A stretch of DNA of 64,000 nt. Source: Streptomyces sp. CB03234 (GTDB taxonomy: Bacteria > Actinomycetota > Actinomycetes > Streptomycetales > Streptomycetaceae). Shown here in pieces: positions 16,777 through 24,506 of the stretch (positions are counted from its first letter, which is position 1; each line of letters opens with the position of its first letter). Where the stretch lies: NCBI RefSeq assembly GCF_001905885.1, contig NZ_LIYH01000001.1, forward strand, positions 1,242,169 to 1,306,168, in the 5' to 3' direction. The notes under the pieces are model-generated. The model saw nothing but the letters and a program-made list of their open reading frames with translations. It had not been told where the DNA came from and ran no database searches. The translations under genes were made by a program, and so were the position numbers.

Positions 16777-17206
16777 ACGGTGTGGGCCCGGTGGCGCCCG
16801 GGGTGTCCGGTACACGCCCCCGCTGACCGATGCGTCGGTTGCGCCCGCCGCCCGAACGGCGTTCAGCGCGCAGCAACGCCGCCGCGAGCCGGTCGCGGGC
16901 GGCTGTCTGCGCGGCGATCCGGGCGTCCAGGACCGCGAGCCGGCCCCGGGCGATCTCCAGACCGCGCTCGGACGGCGGCGCGCCCGCGACGTCACCGTCC
17001 AGGCAGGCACTGAACGCCGCCACGTCCTCCAACGTCAGCCCGGCGTCCAGCAGATGGCGGATGTTGCGTACGCGGACGGCGGCACCCTCGTCGTCTTCCC
17101 GATAGCCGTTGGGCGCGCGCGTCGACGAGATCAGGCCCTGCTGTTCGTAGTGGCGGAGGGCGCGGGCCGTGGTGCCCGTCGCCCGTGCCAGTTCCCCGAT
17201 GCGCAC
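16769..17206 (-). CDS. MerR-family transcriptional regulator
   Basis: 145 residues. The N-terminal helix-turn-helix and wing read VRIGELARATGTTARALRHY, then EQQGLISSTRAPNGYREDDE. A dimerising coiled coil follows (about 85-125), and the last 20 residues are Arg/Gly-rich. No cysteine or histidine metal-sensing cluster is visible, so the trigger is probably organic or redox. The GTG at 17206 has GGAGGGG upstream. It is in line with the SDR gene (49-nt gap), whose promoter carries a MerR-like dyad. Confidence 0.88.
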   Translation of the reverse strand: MRIGELARATGTTARALRHYEQQGLISSTRAPNGYREDDEGAAVRVRNIRHLLDAGLTLEDVAAFSACLDGDVAGAPPSERGLEIARGRLAVLDARIAAQTAARDRLAAALLRAERRSGGGRNRRIGQRGRVPDTPGATGPTPCA

Positions 17207-17255
17207 TGTGCTCCCCTCCAGGGAGCCATTGCTATCACGGGCGGGTCTCCCGGGT

Positions 17256-18020
17256 TCACGCCACCACGGCGCCCCCGTCCACGGGCAGTACGGTGCCGGT
17301 AACGAAGGAGGCCTCGGGCGAGGCGAGTTGGGTGATGGCCCATGCGACGTCCTCCGGGCGGCCGATCCGGCCGAGAGGGGTGTGCGCCCGCTGCCAGGCA
17401 CGCAAGCCGGCCAGTTCCTCGGGGGACAGCCCGGAGTGCTCGCCCATCGGCGTCTCGACCGCACCCGGCGCGACGGCGACGACGCGGATGCCGCGCGGGG
17501 CGAGTTCGACGGCCCAGCTACGGGTGAGGAGTTCGAGGGCGGTCTTGGTCGCCGCGTACACGGCATTGCCCGGCCAGGCCCATTGGCCCACCGAGGTGGT
17601 GACGTTCACGACCACGCCGTGCGCCGCTTGCCGTTCCAGGGCGGGCAGTGCGGCCTGGGTGAGGAGGACGGGCGCCACGAGATTGGTGTCCAGCTGGGGC
17701 GCCATGGAGGCCCGGGTGTGCGTGCCGAGACGGCAGCTTCCCACGACGGCCGCGTTGTTGACGAGGACGTCGAGGCGGCCGTACGTGTCGAGGGCGGCGC
17801 CGACGATGTGCTCGGCGGCACCCTCCTCGGTGACGTCGGCGGCGAGCGGCCGGATGCCGTCCGGGTGGGCCCGCGCGGTCTCGGCGAGGGGCTCCGGGCG
17901 GCGGCCGACGGCGAGGACGTGGGCACCCCGCGCGGCGAATGCCCTGGCGGTGGCGCGGCCGATACCGGTACCGGCGCCGGTGACGATCACGACCCTGGTG
18001 CTCTTCTGCGCGTGCTTCAT
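17256..18020 (-). CDS. SDR family NAD(P)-dependent oxidoreductase
   Basis: 254 residues, a classical short-chain dehydrogenase/reductase. Cofactor motif TGAGTGIG is at 14-21 and NNAA at 88-91. The catalytic triad is S143, Y155 and K159 (YAATK), and the C-terminus is VTGTVLPVDGG. R40-R41 after strand 2 favours NADP(H). The substrate is unknown. It is first of an SDR-MerR-NTF2 set, suggesting the MerR protein induces its expression in response to a reducible compound. Confidence 0.9.
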   Translation of the reverse strand: MKHAQKSTRVVIVTGAGTGIGRATARAFAARGAHVLAVGRRPEPLAETARAHPDGIRPLAADVTEEGAAEHIVGAALDTYGRLDVLVNNAAVVGSCRLGTHTRASMAPQLDTNLVAPVLLTQAALPALERQAAHGVVVNVTTSVGQWAWPGNAVYAATKTALELLTRSWAVELAPRGIRVVAVAPGAVETPMGEHSGLSPEELAGLRAWQRAHTPLGRIGRPEDVAWAITQLASPEASFVTGTVLPVDGGAVVA

Positions 18021-18034
18021 GGGGCGATCCTCGA

Positions 18035-18056
18035 ACCCTGCCGCCAATGGCAAGGT
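18035..18056 (-). promoter_or_regulatory. MerR-type operator in the SDR promoter
   Basis: ACCTTGCC-ATTGGC-GGCAGGGT (minus strand) is a 22-bp dyad matching 7 of 8 bases per arm. It begins inside a TTGACC -35 box (18059-18054), the same geometry as SoxR-type sites, where the regulator sits between -35 and -10. The -10 hexamer itself is poor, consistent with activation. Confidence 0.5.
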
Positions 18057-18089
18057 CAACTCATGACGCGTCTCGGGCAGCATGGGGGC

Positions 18090-18722
18090 GTGAAACTCGA
18101 ACCGATCACCTGGGAACGGCTGGCCGACGCGCTCGCCGCGCACGTGGACGGGCTGTCCCCGGGCGACGGCGGGCCGTGGCTGAAGGTCGCCGTCGACGGG
18201 GCGCCCGCCGCCCGGCCCGGAGAGCCGGCCGGGCGGCTGGCGGAGGCACTGCGGGTGCGTGGGCGAGCGGTGATGACCGTGGGAACGGAGGGGTTCCTGA
18301 GGCCGGCGTCGCTGCGGTACGAGTACGGCAAGGAGGACGCCGACGCGTACTACAGCGGCTGGTTCGACACCGGCGCCTTGTGGCGGGAGGTCTTCGGGCC
18401 TCTGGAGCCGGGCGGCGACGGGCGGGTGCTCCCCGACCTGTGGGACCCGGTGACGGACAGGGCGACACGCAGCCCGTACCGGACGCTGGCGCCGGGCGGG
18501 GTACTGGTACTGCACGGGCCGTTCCTGCTCGGCCACTGGTTCCCCTTCGACCTGACGGTCCACCTCCGGCTGTCACCCGGCGCCCTGGCCCGTCGCACGG
18601 AGCAGCCGTGGACGCTGCCGGCCTTCGAGCGGTACGAGGCCGAGGTCGCCCCGACGGAGAGCGCCGACATCGTCGTCCGCGCCGACGACCCCCGCCACCC
18701 GGCTTGGACGGGCCTGCGCTAG
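18090..18722 (+). CDS. uridine kinase-like P-loop protein with degenerate Walker A
   Basis: 210 residues from the GTG at 18090 (an ATG at 18063 would add 9 residues). It is homologous to the uridine kinase-like family of streptomycetes: WLKVAVDGAPAARPGEP occupies the P-loop position, followed by DGFLRPAS-like EGFLRPASLRYEYG, YYSGWFDTGALWREVF, and a lid region DLTVHLRLSPGALARR. The Walker A position reads GAPAARPG, without the GK[ST] lysine, so kinase activity is doubtful. It is divergent from the SDR gene. Confidence 0.75.
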   Translation: MKLEPITWERLADALAAHVDGLSPGDGGPWLKVAVDGAPAARPGEPAGRLAEALRVRGRAVMTVGTEGFLRPASLRYEYGKEDADAYYSGWFDTGALWREVFGPLEPGGDGRVLPDLWDPVTDRATRSPYRTLAPGGVLVLHGPFLLGHWFPFDLTVHLRLSPGALARRTEQPWTLPAFERYEAEVAPTESADIVVRADDPRHPAWTGLR

Positions 18723-19026
18723 CGACCACGGTCCCTTCCGGACCGACCACCCGGCATGCCCCCGGCCGCCCCGCTGCTCCCACCTGCCCCCGACCGCGCG
18801 CCCCGACCGCGCGCCCCGACCGCGGCCGGCCCGGTTCCGCGGCCCCCGTCACCCGGCGGCACCCTTCGCCCCGCCCTTCCGCTCCCGGGTGGCCCGGGGG
18901 GTTGCCCAGCCTCCGTATTGCGGCGGCTTCCGCCACCGGCGACACCCTGTGCCGGCCCTTCCGCCCCCGGCCCCGGTCCGGCCGAGGTCCTTCACCCGGC
19001 GGCCTCCGTCATCCGGGCGGCCTCCG
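18723..19026. other. gene-free C-rich spacer with short duplications
   Basis: No coding signal beyond compositional ORFs. It contains CCCCGACCGCGCG repeated about 2.7 times from 18788. There is also a duplicated 18-bp unit (GGCGGCCTCCGTCATCCG, from 18998 and 19016), whose second copy includes the psuK stop codon. Confidence 0.7.
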
Positions 19027-19920
19027 TCATCCCACCGTCGGGCGGCCGCCCAGTACCGTGACCGCCGTCGCGCCGGCGCGGCAGCCGGCTTCCGCGGCGG
19101 ACGTCGGGTCCGCGCCGGACAGGCGGGCCGCCAGAAAGGCGCCCGTGAACGCGTCGCCCGCGCCCGTCGAGTCGACCGCCCGTACCGCCGGGGCCGGGAC
19201 TTGCGGGAGGGCCCGCCCCGATACGGCGACCAGGGCGCCCGCCGCGCCCAGGGTCACCGCGACGAGCGGGAAGCGGCGGCTCAGCGTGGCCGCCGCACCC
19301 GCGGGGTCGGCCAGGCCCGTCAGCAGCGCGGCCTCGTCGGCGTTGGGCAGGAGCACGTCCGCGCCCTCGACCGCGGCCAGGAACCGGTCCACTCCCAGCT
19401 CCCTGACGAACCCCGCCGACGCGGGATCCACGCTCACCGGCACGCCCCGGTCCCGCGCTGTTGCCAGGGCCAGCCGCGCCGTCTCGCGGCTGGTCCCGGC
19501 GAAAAAGAGATACCCCGACAGGTGCAGATGGGACACCCCGTCCAGCAGGGTTGGCGACCAGTCGCCAACCCCGATCCGGAGCGCCGCGCCGCTGTCCGTG
19601 AGGAACGTCCGCTCGGCGGCCTCGTCGACCAGCGCGACCACCGTCGCGGTCGGCGTGCCCGGGTCCCGTACCAGCAACGGCCGCACCCCCGCGCACCGTA
19701 GCCGTTCCTCGTGCCAGGCCGCCCAGTCGGTGCCCACCCGCGCCAGTATCCGCACGTCCGCGCAGCCCGAACGCGCCGCCCAGCACGCCACGTTCGCCCC
19801 CGCGCCGCCCGGCAGCGTCCGGATTTCCGCCGCCGTGTCGGTCGCCGGGGCGAGCGGCGTACGGTGCCGGGCCACCACGTCGGTGACCACGTCCCCGACG
19901 ACGAGCAGCGCGCCGCTCAC
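19027..19920 (-). CDS. psuK: PfkB-family carbohydrate kinase, probable pseudouridine kinase
   Basis: 297 residues of the ribokinase/PfkB fold. N-terminal LPGGAGANVACWAARSG is signature 1, and DSTGAGDAFTGAF carries the anion hole and catalytic Asp. The GTG start at 19920 overlaps the psuG stop (GTGA), and this context is what supports pseudouridine kinase over other sugars. In the pathway PsuK makes pseudouridine 5'-phosphate, which PsuG splits to uracil and ribose 5-phosphate. Length is normal. Confidence 0.85.
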   Translation of the reverse strand: MSGALLVVGDVVTDVVARHRTPLAPATDTAAEIRTLPGGAGANVACWAARSGCADVRILARVGTDWAAWHEERLRCAGVRPLLVRDPGTPTATVVALVDEAAERTFLTDSGAALRIGVGDWSPTLLDGVSHLHLSGYLFFAGTSRETARLALATARDRGVPVSVDPASAGFVRELGVDRFLAAVEGADVLLPNADEAALLTGLADPAGAAATLSRRFPLVAVTLGAAGALVAVSGRALPQVPAPAVRAVDSTGAGDAFTGAFLAARLSGADPTSAAEAGCRAGATAVTVLGGRPTVG

Positions 19921-20825
19921 AGCGCGGCCGCGATACGCGCCGCCAGCCGCACATTGCCGCGCACCGCCGCCAGGTTGGCCTCCAGGGACGCCCCACCGGT
20001 GTGCCGCATCAGGTACTCCAGCAGGAATGGCGTCACGCCCTGCCCGGTGATCCCCCGCTCCCGGCACTCCGCCAGCGCCAGCGCGAGCACCCGGTCGTGC
20101 AGCTCCGGATCCAGTTGCTCCTCCTCCGGCACCGGATTGGCGACGATCAGCGCCGCCTCGGGGCCGCCGAGCGCGTCCTGCGCCCGGATCACCGCCGCGA
20201 CCTCCTCCGGCGACCGCACCGTCCAGTCGACCGGCTCGCCGGAGGACGCCAGGTAGAAGCCGGGGAAGTGTTCCGTCCCGTACCCCACGACGCCGACGCC
20301 CAGCGTCTCCAGCCGCTGGAGCGTCGCCGGTACGTCCAGGATGGACTTCACCCCCGCGCACACCACGGCGATCCGGGTCCGCGCCAGCAGCCGCAGGTCC
20401 GCCGACTCGTCCTGCGTCCGGACCCACTCACGGTGGACGCCGCCGAGCCCGCCGGTCGCGAACACCTGGATCCCGGCGCGCGCCGCCAGGAACGCGGTCG
20501 CCGACACCGTCGTCGCCCCGCTCGCCCGCGCCGCCAGGGCGGGCGCCAGGTCACGATGGCCCAGCTTGCGTACGCCGGTATCGGCCGCCACCCGCTCCAG
20601 CTGCGCCTTGTCCAGCCCCACACGCGCCACTCCGTCCAGCACGGCGACCGTGGCCGGCACCGCCCCGCCGGCCCGTACCAGCGCCTCCAACTCCTCCGCC
20701 ACGGCCAGGTTCCGTGGGCGGGGCAGGCCGTGCGCGATGATCGTCGACTCCAGGGCGACGACCGGCCTGCGCGCGGCCATCGCCTCCCGTACCTCTTCCG
20801 ACAGGGTGACAGTGGTCTCCGGCAT
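19917..20825 (-). CDS. psuG: pseudouridine-5'-phosphate glycosidase
   Basis: 302 residues. It cleaves the C-C glycosidic bond of pseudouridine 5'-phosphate. Family signatures: ALESTIIAHGLPRPRN (catalytic-site Glu26), ATGGLGGVHR, and CAGVKSILDVPATLQRLETL with the Schiff-base lysine K160. SSGEPVDWTVRSPEE is also typical. The ATG at 20825 is preferred, with GGGGA upstream; an ATG at 20888 would add a basic non-conserved leader. It is transcribed before psuK with a 4-nt overlap. Confidence 0.95.
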   Translation of the reverse strand: MPETTVTLSEEVREAMAARRPVVALESTIIAHGLPRPRNLAVAEELEALVRAGGAVPATVAVLDGVARVGLDKAQLERVAADTGVRKLGHRDLAPALAARASGATTVSATAFLAARAGIQVFATGGLGGVHREWVRTQDESADLRLLARTRIAVVCAGVKSILDVPATLQRLETLGVGVVGYGTEHFPGFYLASSGEPVDWTVRSPEEVAAVIRAQDALGGPEAALIVANPVPEEEQLDPELHDRVLALALAECRERGITGQGVTPFLLEYLMRHTGGASLEANLAAVRGNVRLAARIAAAL

Positions 20826-20942
20826 GTCCCCATCCCTGGCGCGGCGGCGGCCCGCGCAAACGTCCGGACGCGCTTTCCTGTGCCGCACCGGCGTTCACCC
20901 CGTGCGCGGAGCGCCCGGCAGCGCCGGTTAGAGTCACCGGCC

Positions 20943-21302
20943 ATGACGACCATGGAGCAGCCGCCCTCGTTTGCCGTGCACATACCGGACGCCGAGCTGG
21001 AGCCCGAGCCGCTGGACCCGGAACAGATCGTCTCCGGTGACCCAGTGGTGACCGGCAAGGTGCTGTGGGAATCTGCCGACGGCACCCAGGTGCGCGGCAT
21101 CTGGCAGATCACGCCCGGCGTCGTGACCGACACCGAGGCCAACGAACTCTTCGTGGTCGTCAGCGGGCGCGCCACCGTGGACGTCGAGGGCGGCGACACG
21201 CTGGAACTCGGGCCGGGCGACGCGTGCGTCCTGCGCGAAGGCGACCGTACGACGTGGATGGTGCACGAGACACTGCGCAAGGCGTACCACATCTGCCTCT
21301 GA
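20943..21302 (+). CDS. cupin-domain protein
   Basis: 119 residues, a single RmlC-like cupin of the (S)-ureidoglycine aminohydrolase/Cupin_3 type: GIWQITPGVVTDTEANELFV then VDVEGGDTLELGPGDACVL. The first cupin motif has no clear His pair, so metal binding is uncertain. No Shine-Dalgarno is visible, and a TAGAGT sits 8 nt before the ATG, suggesting a leaderless transcript. It is divergent from psuGK and converges on the MFS gene. Confidence 0.8.
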   Translation: MTTMEQPPSFAVHIPDAELEPEPLDPEQIVSGDPVVTGKVLWESADGTQVRGIWQITPGVVTDTEANELFVVVSGRATVDVEGGDTLELGPGDACVLREGDRTTWMVHETLRKAYHICL

Positions 21303-21326
21303 GGCAGCGCCCGTCACACCGTCGTA

Positions 21327-22649
21327 TCAGCCGCGCTTCCGCCGTACCGCCACGGCGGCCAGCGGGAGCAGCAGCAACGCCGCCACCGCGTTCAGCCAGC
21401 CGTATCCCGCCTGCGCGACGATCAGGCCGGCCCCCGCACCGCCGACGCCCGCCGCCGTGTTCATGGTCAGGTCCGACAGGCCCTGCACCGCCGCGCGGGC
21501 GGGCTGCGGTACGGAGTCCGTCAGCAGCGCCGAGCCGGAGACCAGCCCCGCGGACCAGCCCAGCCCCAGGACGAACAGCCCCGCCGCGGTCTGCCCATGG
21601 CTCGGCCCGGCCGTGCCCGCCAGGAGCGCGGCCGTGGCGAGCAGCCCGACCGCCAGACCGATCACGGACAGCCGTCCGAGCCGGTCCGACAGCCAGCCCA
21701 TCACGGGCGAGAACGCGTACATGCCCGCGATGTGACCGCTGATGACGAGCCCGATCAGCGTGATGTCCGCCCCGTGGTGGCTGAGCGCCACCGGGGTCAT
21801 CGACATGATCGAGACCATCGCGGTGTGCGAGACCGCCAGCGTCACCAGCGCCAGCCGGGCGCGAGGCGACTCCCGCACCGCGCGCACGCCCGCCCGCAGC
21901 GACCGGCCCTCGGGTCCCGCGTCCTCCTCGGTGCCGGCCGCCAGCGCCCGCGCGGTCAGCAGCGGATCCGGCCGCAACAGGACCGCGACCAGCGCCGCCG
22001 ACAGCAGGAAGACCCCGGCCGCCCACAGGAACGGACCGGCCGCCGGCGGTATCCCCAGCCCGGACACGCTCCGTCCGGCGGGCGCGGCGATGTTCGGGCC
22101 CAGCACCGCGCCGATCGTCGTCGCCCAGACCACGGTGGAGATGGCCCGCCCGCGCCGCTCCGGCTCCGCCAGGTCCGCCGCCGCGAAGCGGGCCTGGAGG
22201 TTGGCCGACGACCCGGCACCGAACCCCGCCATGCCGGCCAGCAGCAGCGGGAAGTTCCCGAGGACCGCGGCCAGCACCACGACACCCGCCCCGGCCGCCC
22301 CGATCGCATACGCCAGGACCAGCCCGGGCCGCCGCCCGCGTGCGGTCATCAGCGCGGCCAGCGGCATGGACAGCAGCGCCGTCCCGGCCACGGTGGCGGT
22401 CGGAGCCAGCCCCGACAGCGCGTCCGTCCCGCTCACCTCCTGGGCCAGGACGGAGGCGAGGGCGATCCCGGTCGCCACCCCCAGCCCTCCCAGGATCTGG
22501 CTGGCGACGAGGACGGCCGAGATCCGCCGCCGCAGGGCGGGCAACTCGGCGGCCACGACAGCGGTGGAGCCGGACCGTGAGCCGGATTGTGAGCCGGACG
22601 TCTCCACTGGCGGCGCGAAGGCATCGGGTATGTCGGGGTCGGTAGTCAC
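21327..22649 (-). CDS. MFS transporter
   Basis: 440 residues with 12 predicted hydrophobic spans in two halves. Motif A-like loops are present (ALMTARGRRPG in the first half, GWLSDRLGRLSV in the second), as in drug or metabolite proton antiporters. The substrate cannot be read. The GTG at 22649 is chosen because the ORF further upstream runs into the ogt region. The cytoplasmic N-terminus contains an SGSQSGSRSGS low-complexity stretch. Confidence 0.88.
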   Translation of the reverse strand: MTTDPDIPDAFAPPVETSGSQSGSRSGSTAVVAAELPALRRRISAVLVASQILGGLGVATGIALASVLAQEVSGTDALSGLAPTATVAGTALLSMPLAALMTARGRRPGLVLAYAIGAAGAGVVVLAAVLGNFPLLLAGMAGFGAGSSANLQARFAAADLAEPERRGRAISTVVWATTIGAVLGPNIAAPAGRSVSGLGIPPAAGPFLWAAGVFLLSAALVAVLLRPDPLLTARALAAGTEEDAGPEGRSLRAGVRAVRESPRARLALVTLAVSHTAMVSIMSMTPVALSHHGADITLIGLVISGHIAGMYAFSPVMGWLSDRLGRLSVIGLAVGLLATAALLAGTAGPSHGQTAAGLFVLGLGWSAGLVSGSALLTDSVPQPARAAVQGLSDLTMNTAAGVGGAGAGLIVAQAGYGWLNAVAALLLLPLAAVAVRRKRG

Positions 22650-22686
22650 CGCGGCAGTCTGCCACCCTCTGCCGCCCCTGACAGGA

Positions 22687-23229
22687 TCAGAACAGTGGCT
22701 GCGGCAGCACCCCCTCCAGCGCCAGCAGCCGGCGCTTGGTCTCCAGCCCTCCGCCGAACCCGCCGATTCCCCCGTCGCTCTCCACCACCCGATGGCACGG
22801 CACCACCACGGGCAGCGGATTGGCGCCCATCGCCGCACCGACCGCCTGCGCCGCCCCCGGTTGCCCCACCCGGCCGGCCAGCTCCCCGTAGCCGACGACA
22901 GCCCCGTACGGCACACCGGTGGCCAGCTCGCGCAGCACCTGCCGGTTGAACCCGGCCGTCAGCGACCAGTCCAGCCGCAGCCCGAACTCGCGCAGCTCGC
23001 CCGCGAAATACGCCTCCAGCCTGCGTATCGGCTCGGCCAGCCGCCCCGACGCGCTCTCCACCAGCTCCGCGCCGAGCTGCCCCGCCAACCGCTTCAACGC
23101 CCGGTCGCGCACCGCGTCGTCGGCGTGGAACACCACGCTCACCAGCCCCTCGCCCGTCGCGGCGAGCAGCAGCGGGCCGATGCCGCTGCCGACGACGGCC
23201 CACTCCACGAACTGCCCGTTGCTGTCCAT
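22687..23229 (-). CDS. ogt: methylated-DNA--protein-cysteine methyltransferase
   Basis: 180 residues. It repairs O6-alkylguanine by irreversible transfer of the alkyl group to its own cysteine. The active site VVVPCHRVVES has C145. Upstream are the DNA-binding ELATGVPYGAVVGYGELAGR region and the asparagine hinge GAAMGANPLP; the C-terminus GFGGGLETKRRLLALEG is typical. The ATG at 23229 is fixed by a PafBC-type promoter whose -10 box ends 7 nt upstream. The alternative TTG at 23259 lies inside that promoter. Confidence 0.95.
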   Translation of the reverse strand: MDSNGQFVEWAVVGSGIGPLLLAATGEGLVSVVFHADDAVRDRALKRLAGQLGAELVESASGRLAEPIRRLEAYFAGELREFGLRLDWSLTAGFNRQVLRELATGVPYGAVVGYGELAGRVGQPGAAQAVGAAMGANPLPVVVPCHRVVESDGGIGGFGGGLETKRRLLALEGVLPQPLF

Positions 23230-23236
23230 GCCGACC

Positions 23237-23258
23237 ACCGTACGACCGACCACTGACA
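23237..23258 (-). promoter_or_regulatory. ogt promoter, RecA-NDp/PafBC DNA-damage type
   Basis: On the minus strand TGTCAGTG (23258-23251), 8 nt, TACGGT (23242-23237), with a T before it completing TTGTCAGTG. The start codon follows 7 nt after the -10 box and there is no Shine-Dalgarno, so the mRNA is probably leaderless. Confidence 0.75.
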
Positions 23259-23284
23259 ACGCGGCCGGGGCGAGGATCGCCGTA

Positions 23285-23343
23285 GGTCAGCGCGCCGCGT
23301 ACGGGTCAGCGCGCCGCGTACGGGTCAGCGCGCCGCGTACGGG
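23285..23343 (-). repeat. 19-bp tandem repeat at the 3' end of the GDPD gene
   Basis: GGTCAGCGCGCCGCGTACG is repeated at 23285, 23304 and 23323. A fourth, diverged copy starts at 23342 and includes the GDPD stop. The array looks like serial duplication of the gene's last codons. Confidence 0.9.
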
Positions 23344-24231
23344 TCAGCGCACCGCGTCCCGCACGACGTCCGGGTTGTTGGTGATGATGCCGTCCACCCC
23401 GAAACCGTCGGCCCGCTCCGCCCCCGCGGCGTCGTTGACCGTCCACGTGTTCACCCGCAGCGGCTTGCCGTGCGCACCCTTCAGCCGGTGCACCGCGGCG
23501 ACGTAACCGGCGGCGAGCGTGGTGTGCGCCGGGTTGATCTGGTCGGTGAAGGCCGCGTACGACGGCAGGTCGGCGATCGCGGGCGTACCGAGGAAGCCGG
23601 TGGTGACGTCGGGCCGCTGCTGGTGCACGGCCTTCACGCTCGCGGCTCCGAAGCTCTGGATGACCAGCCGGCCGGCGACGTGCGGGCGGTCCAGCCAGCC
23701 CTCCTCGCCCAGAACGCGCAGGGTGTCGTTCTCGATCCCGGGGTACAGCTCCGGCTTCTTGATCTCCAGCAGCAGCTTCTGGTGGTTGCGGTCCACGCGG
23801 TTGAGGTACTGCTCCAGCGTCGGCACCCGCGCACCCGCCCACTTCTCGCCGAACCAGCTGCCGGCGTCCAGCGTGGCGATCTCCGCGGCCGTGAAGTCCT
23901 TGACCTTCCACGGGGCCCGGCCAGGGAAGCGCTGTTCCACGTCGGTGGTGCGGGCCAGGCTGTCGTCGTGCAGGACGACCAGCTCGCCGTCCCTGGTGCG
24001 CTGGACGTCGTTCTCCACCCACGTGAAGCCCATGTCACGGGCGAGATCGATGGCGGCCAGGGTGTTCTCGGGCGCGTACGCGGAGGCGCCGCGGTGTGCG
24101 ATGACGAGCGGCTGGTCGCCCCCAGCCCCCGCCGCGGTCGCGGTCGCGGAAGCGGTGGCGGTGGCGGGCAGCAGCAGGGTGCCGGCCGCGGCGAGCGCGG
24201 TGGCGGTGGCCAGGGCGGGCCGTAGGGACAC
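23344..24231 (-). CDS. secreted glycerophosphodiester phosphodiesterase
   Basis: 295 residues. It hydrolyses glycerophosphodiesters to glycerol 3-phosphate and alcohols outside the cell. A Sec signal peptide (about 1-32, AAAGTLLLPATATASA) precedes the TIM-barrel catalytic core VIAHRGASAYAPENT, TWVENDVQRT (E-x-D metal site), VVLHDDSLARTT and LLLEIKKPELYPG. The C-terminus VNTWTVND...DGIITNNPD is typical. The GTG at 24231 has GAGGAGC upstream. A candidate PHO box suggests phosphate-starvation control. Confidence 0.92.
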   Translation of the reverse strand: MSLRPALATATALAAAGTLLLPATATASATATAAGAGGDQPLVIAHRGASAYAPENTLAAIDLARDMGFTWVENDVQRTRDGELVVLHDDSLARTTDVEQRFPGRAPWKVKDFTAAEIATLDAGSWFGEKWAGARVPTLEQYLNRVDRNHQKLLLEIKKPELYPGIENDTLRVLGEEGWLDRPHVAGRLVIQSFGAASVKAVHQQRPDVTTGFLGTPAIADLPSYAAFTDQINPAHTTLAAGYVAAVHRLKGAHGKPLRVNTWTVNDAAGAERADGFGVDGIITNNPDVVRDAVR

Positions 24232-24279
24232 GTGAGCTCCTCGTGCCGAGGGATCGCGGACGGCCTCGAGACTGGCAGC

Positions 24280-24323
24280 CGACGGTCAACGGGGAACAGG
24301 CGAAGGATGGCCGGAATGTGAAC
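24280..24323 (-). promoter_or_regulatory. candidate PHO box upstream of GDPD gene
   Basis: Four 11-bp direct-repeat units in register on the minus strand: GTTCACATTCC, GGCCATCCTTC, GCCTGTTCCCC, GTTGACCGTCG. Units 1, 2 and 4 resemble the Streptomyces PhoP unit (G[TG]TCAyyyr..); unit 3 is poor. TTGACC in unit 4 could be a -35 box. Confidence 0.35.
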
Positions 24324-24506
24324 GGACCGGCCCCGGCCCACCGCGCCGGGGCTCCTCTGCCGACAAATCCCCCGGCAATGTTTGTTCGGTCCTGGACGCG
24401 CCATAGCCTCGCCCCCGTACCAGCGGGTACACATGGCACCACGGCGCCACGGCACGGGGACGAGGCTTCCGGACGGCGGGGCACAAGGAGCGAAGGGCAT
24501 ACGGGC

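Noticed and set aside
23285..23343. CRISPR-like array (also considered at 5301-5389 and 13042-13095)
   Set aside because: Units are directly adjacent tandem repeats without spacers, and no cas genes occur in the window.
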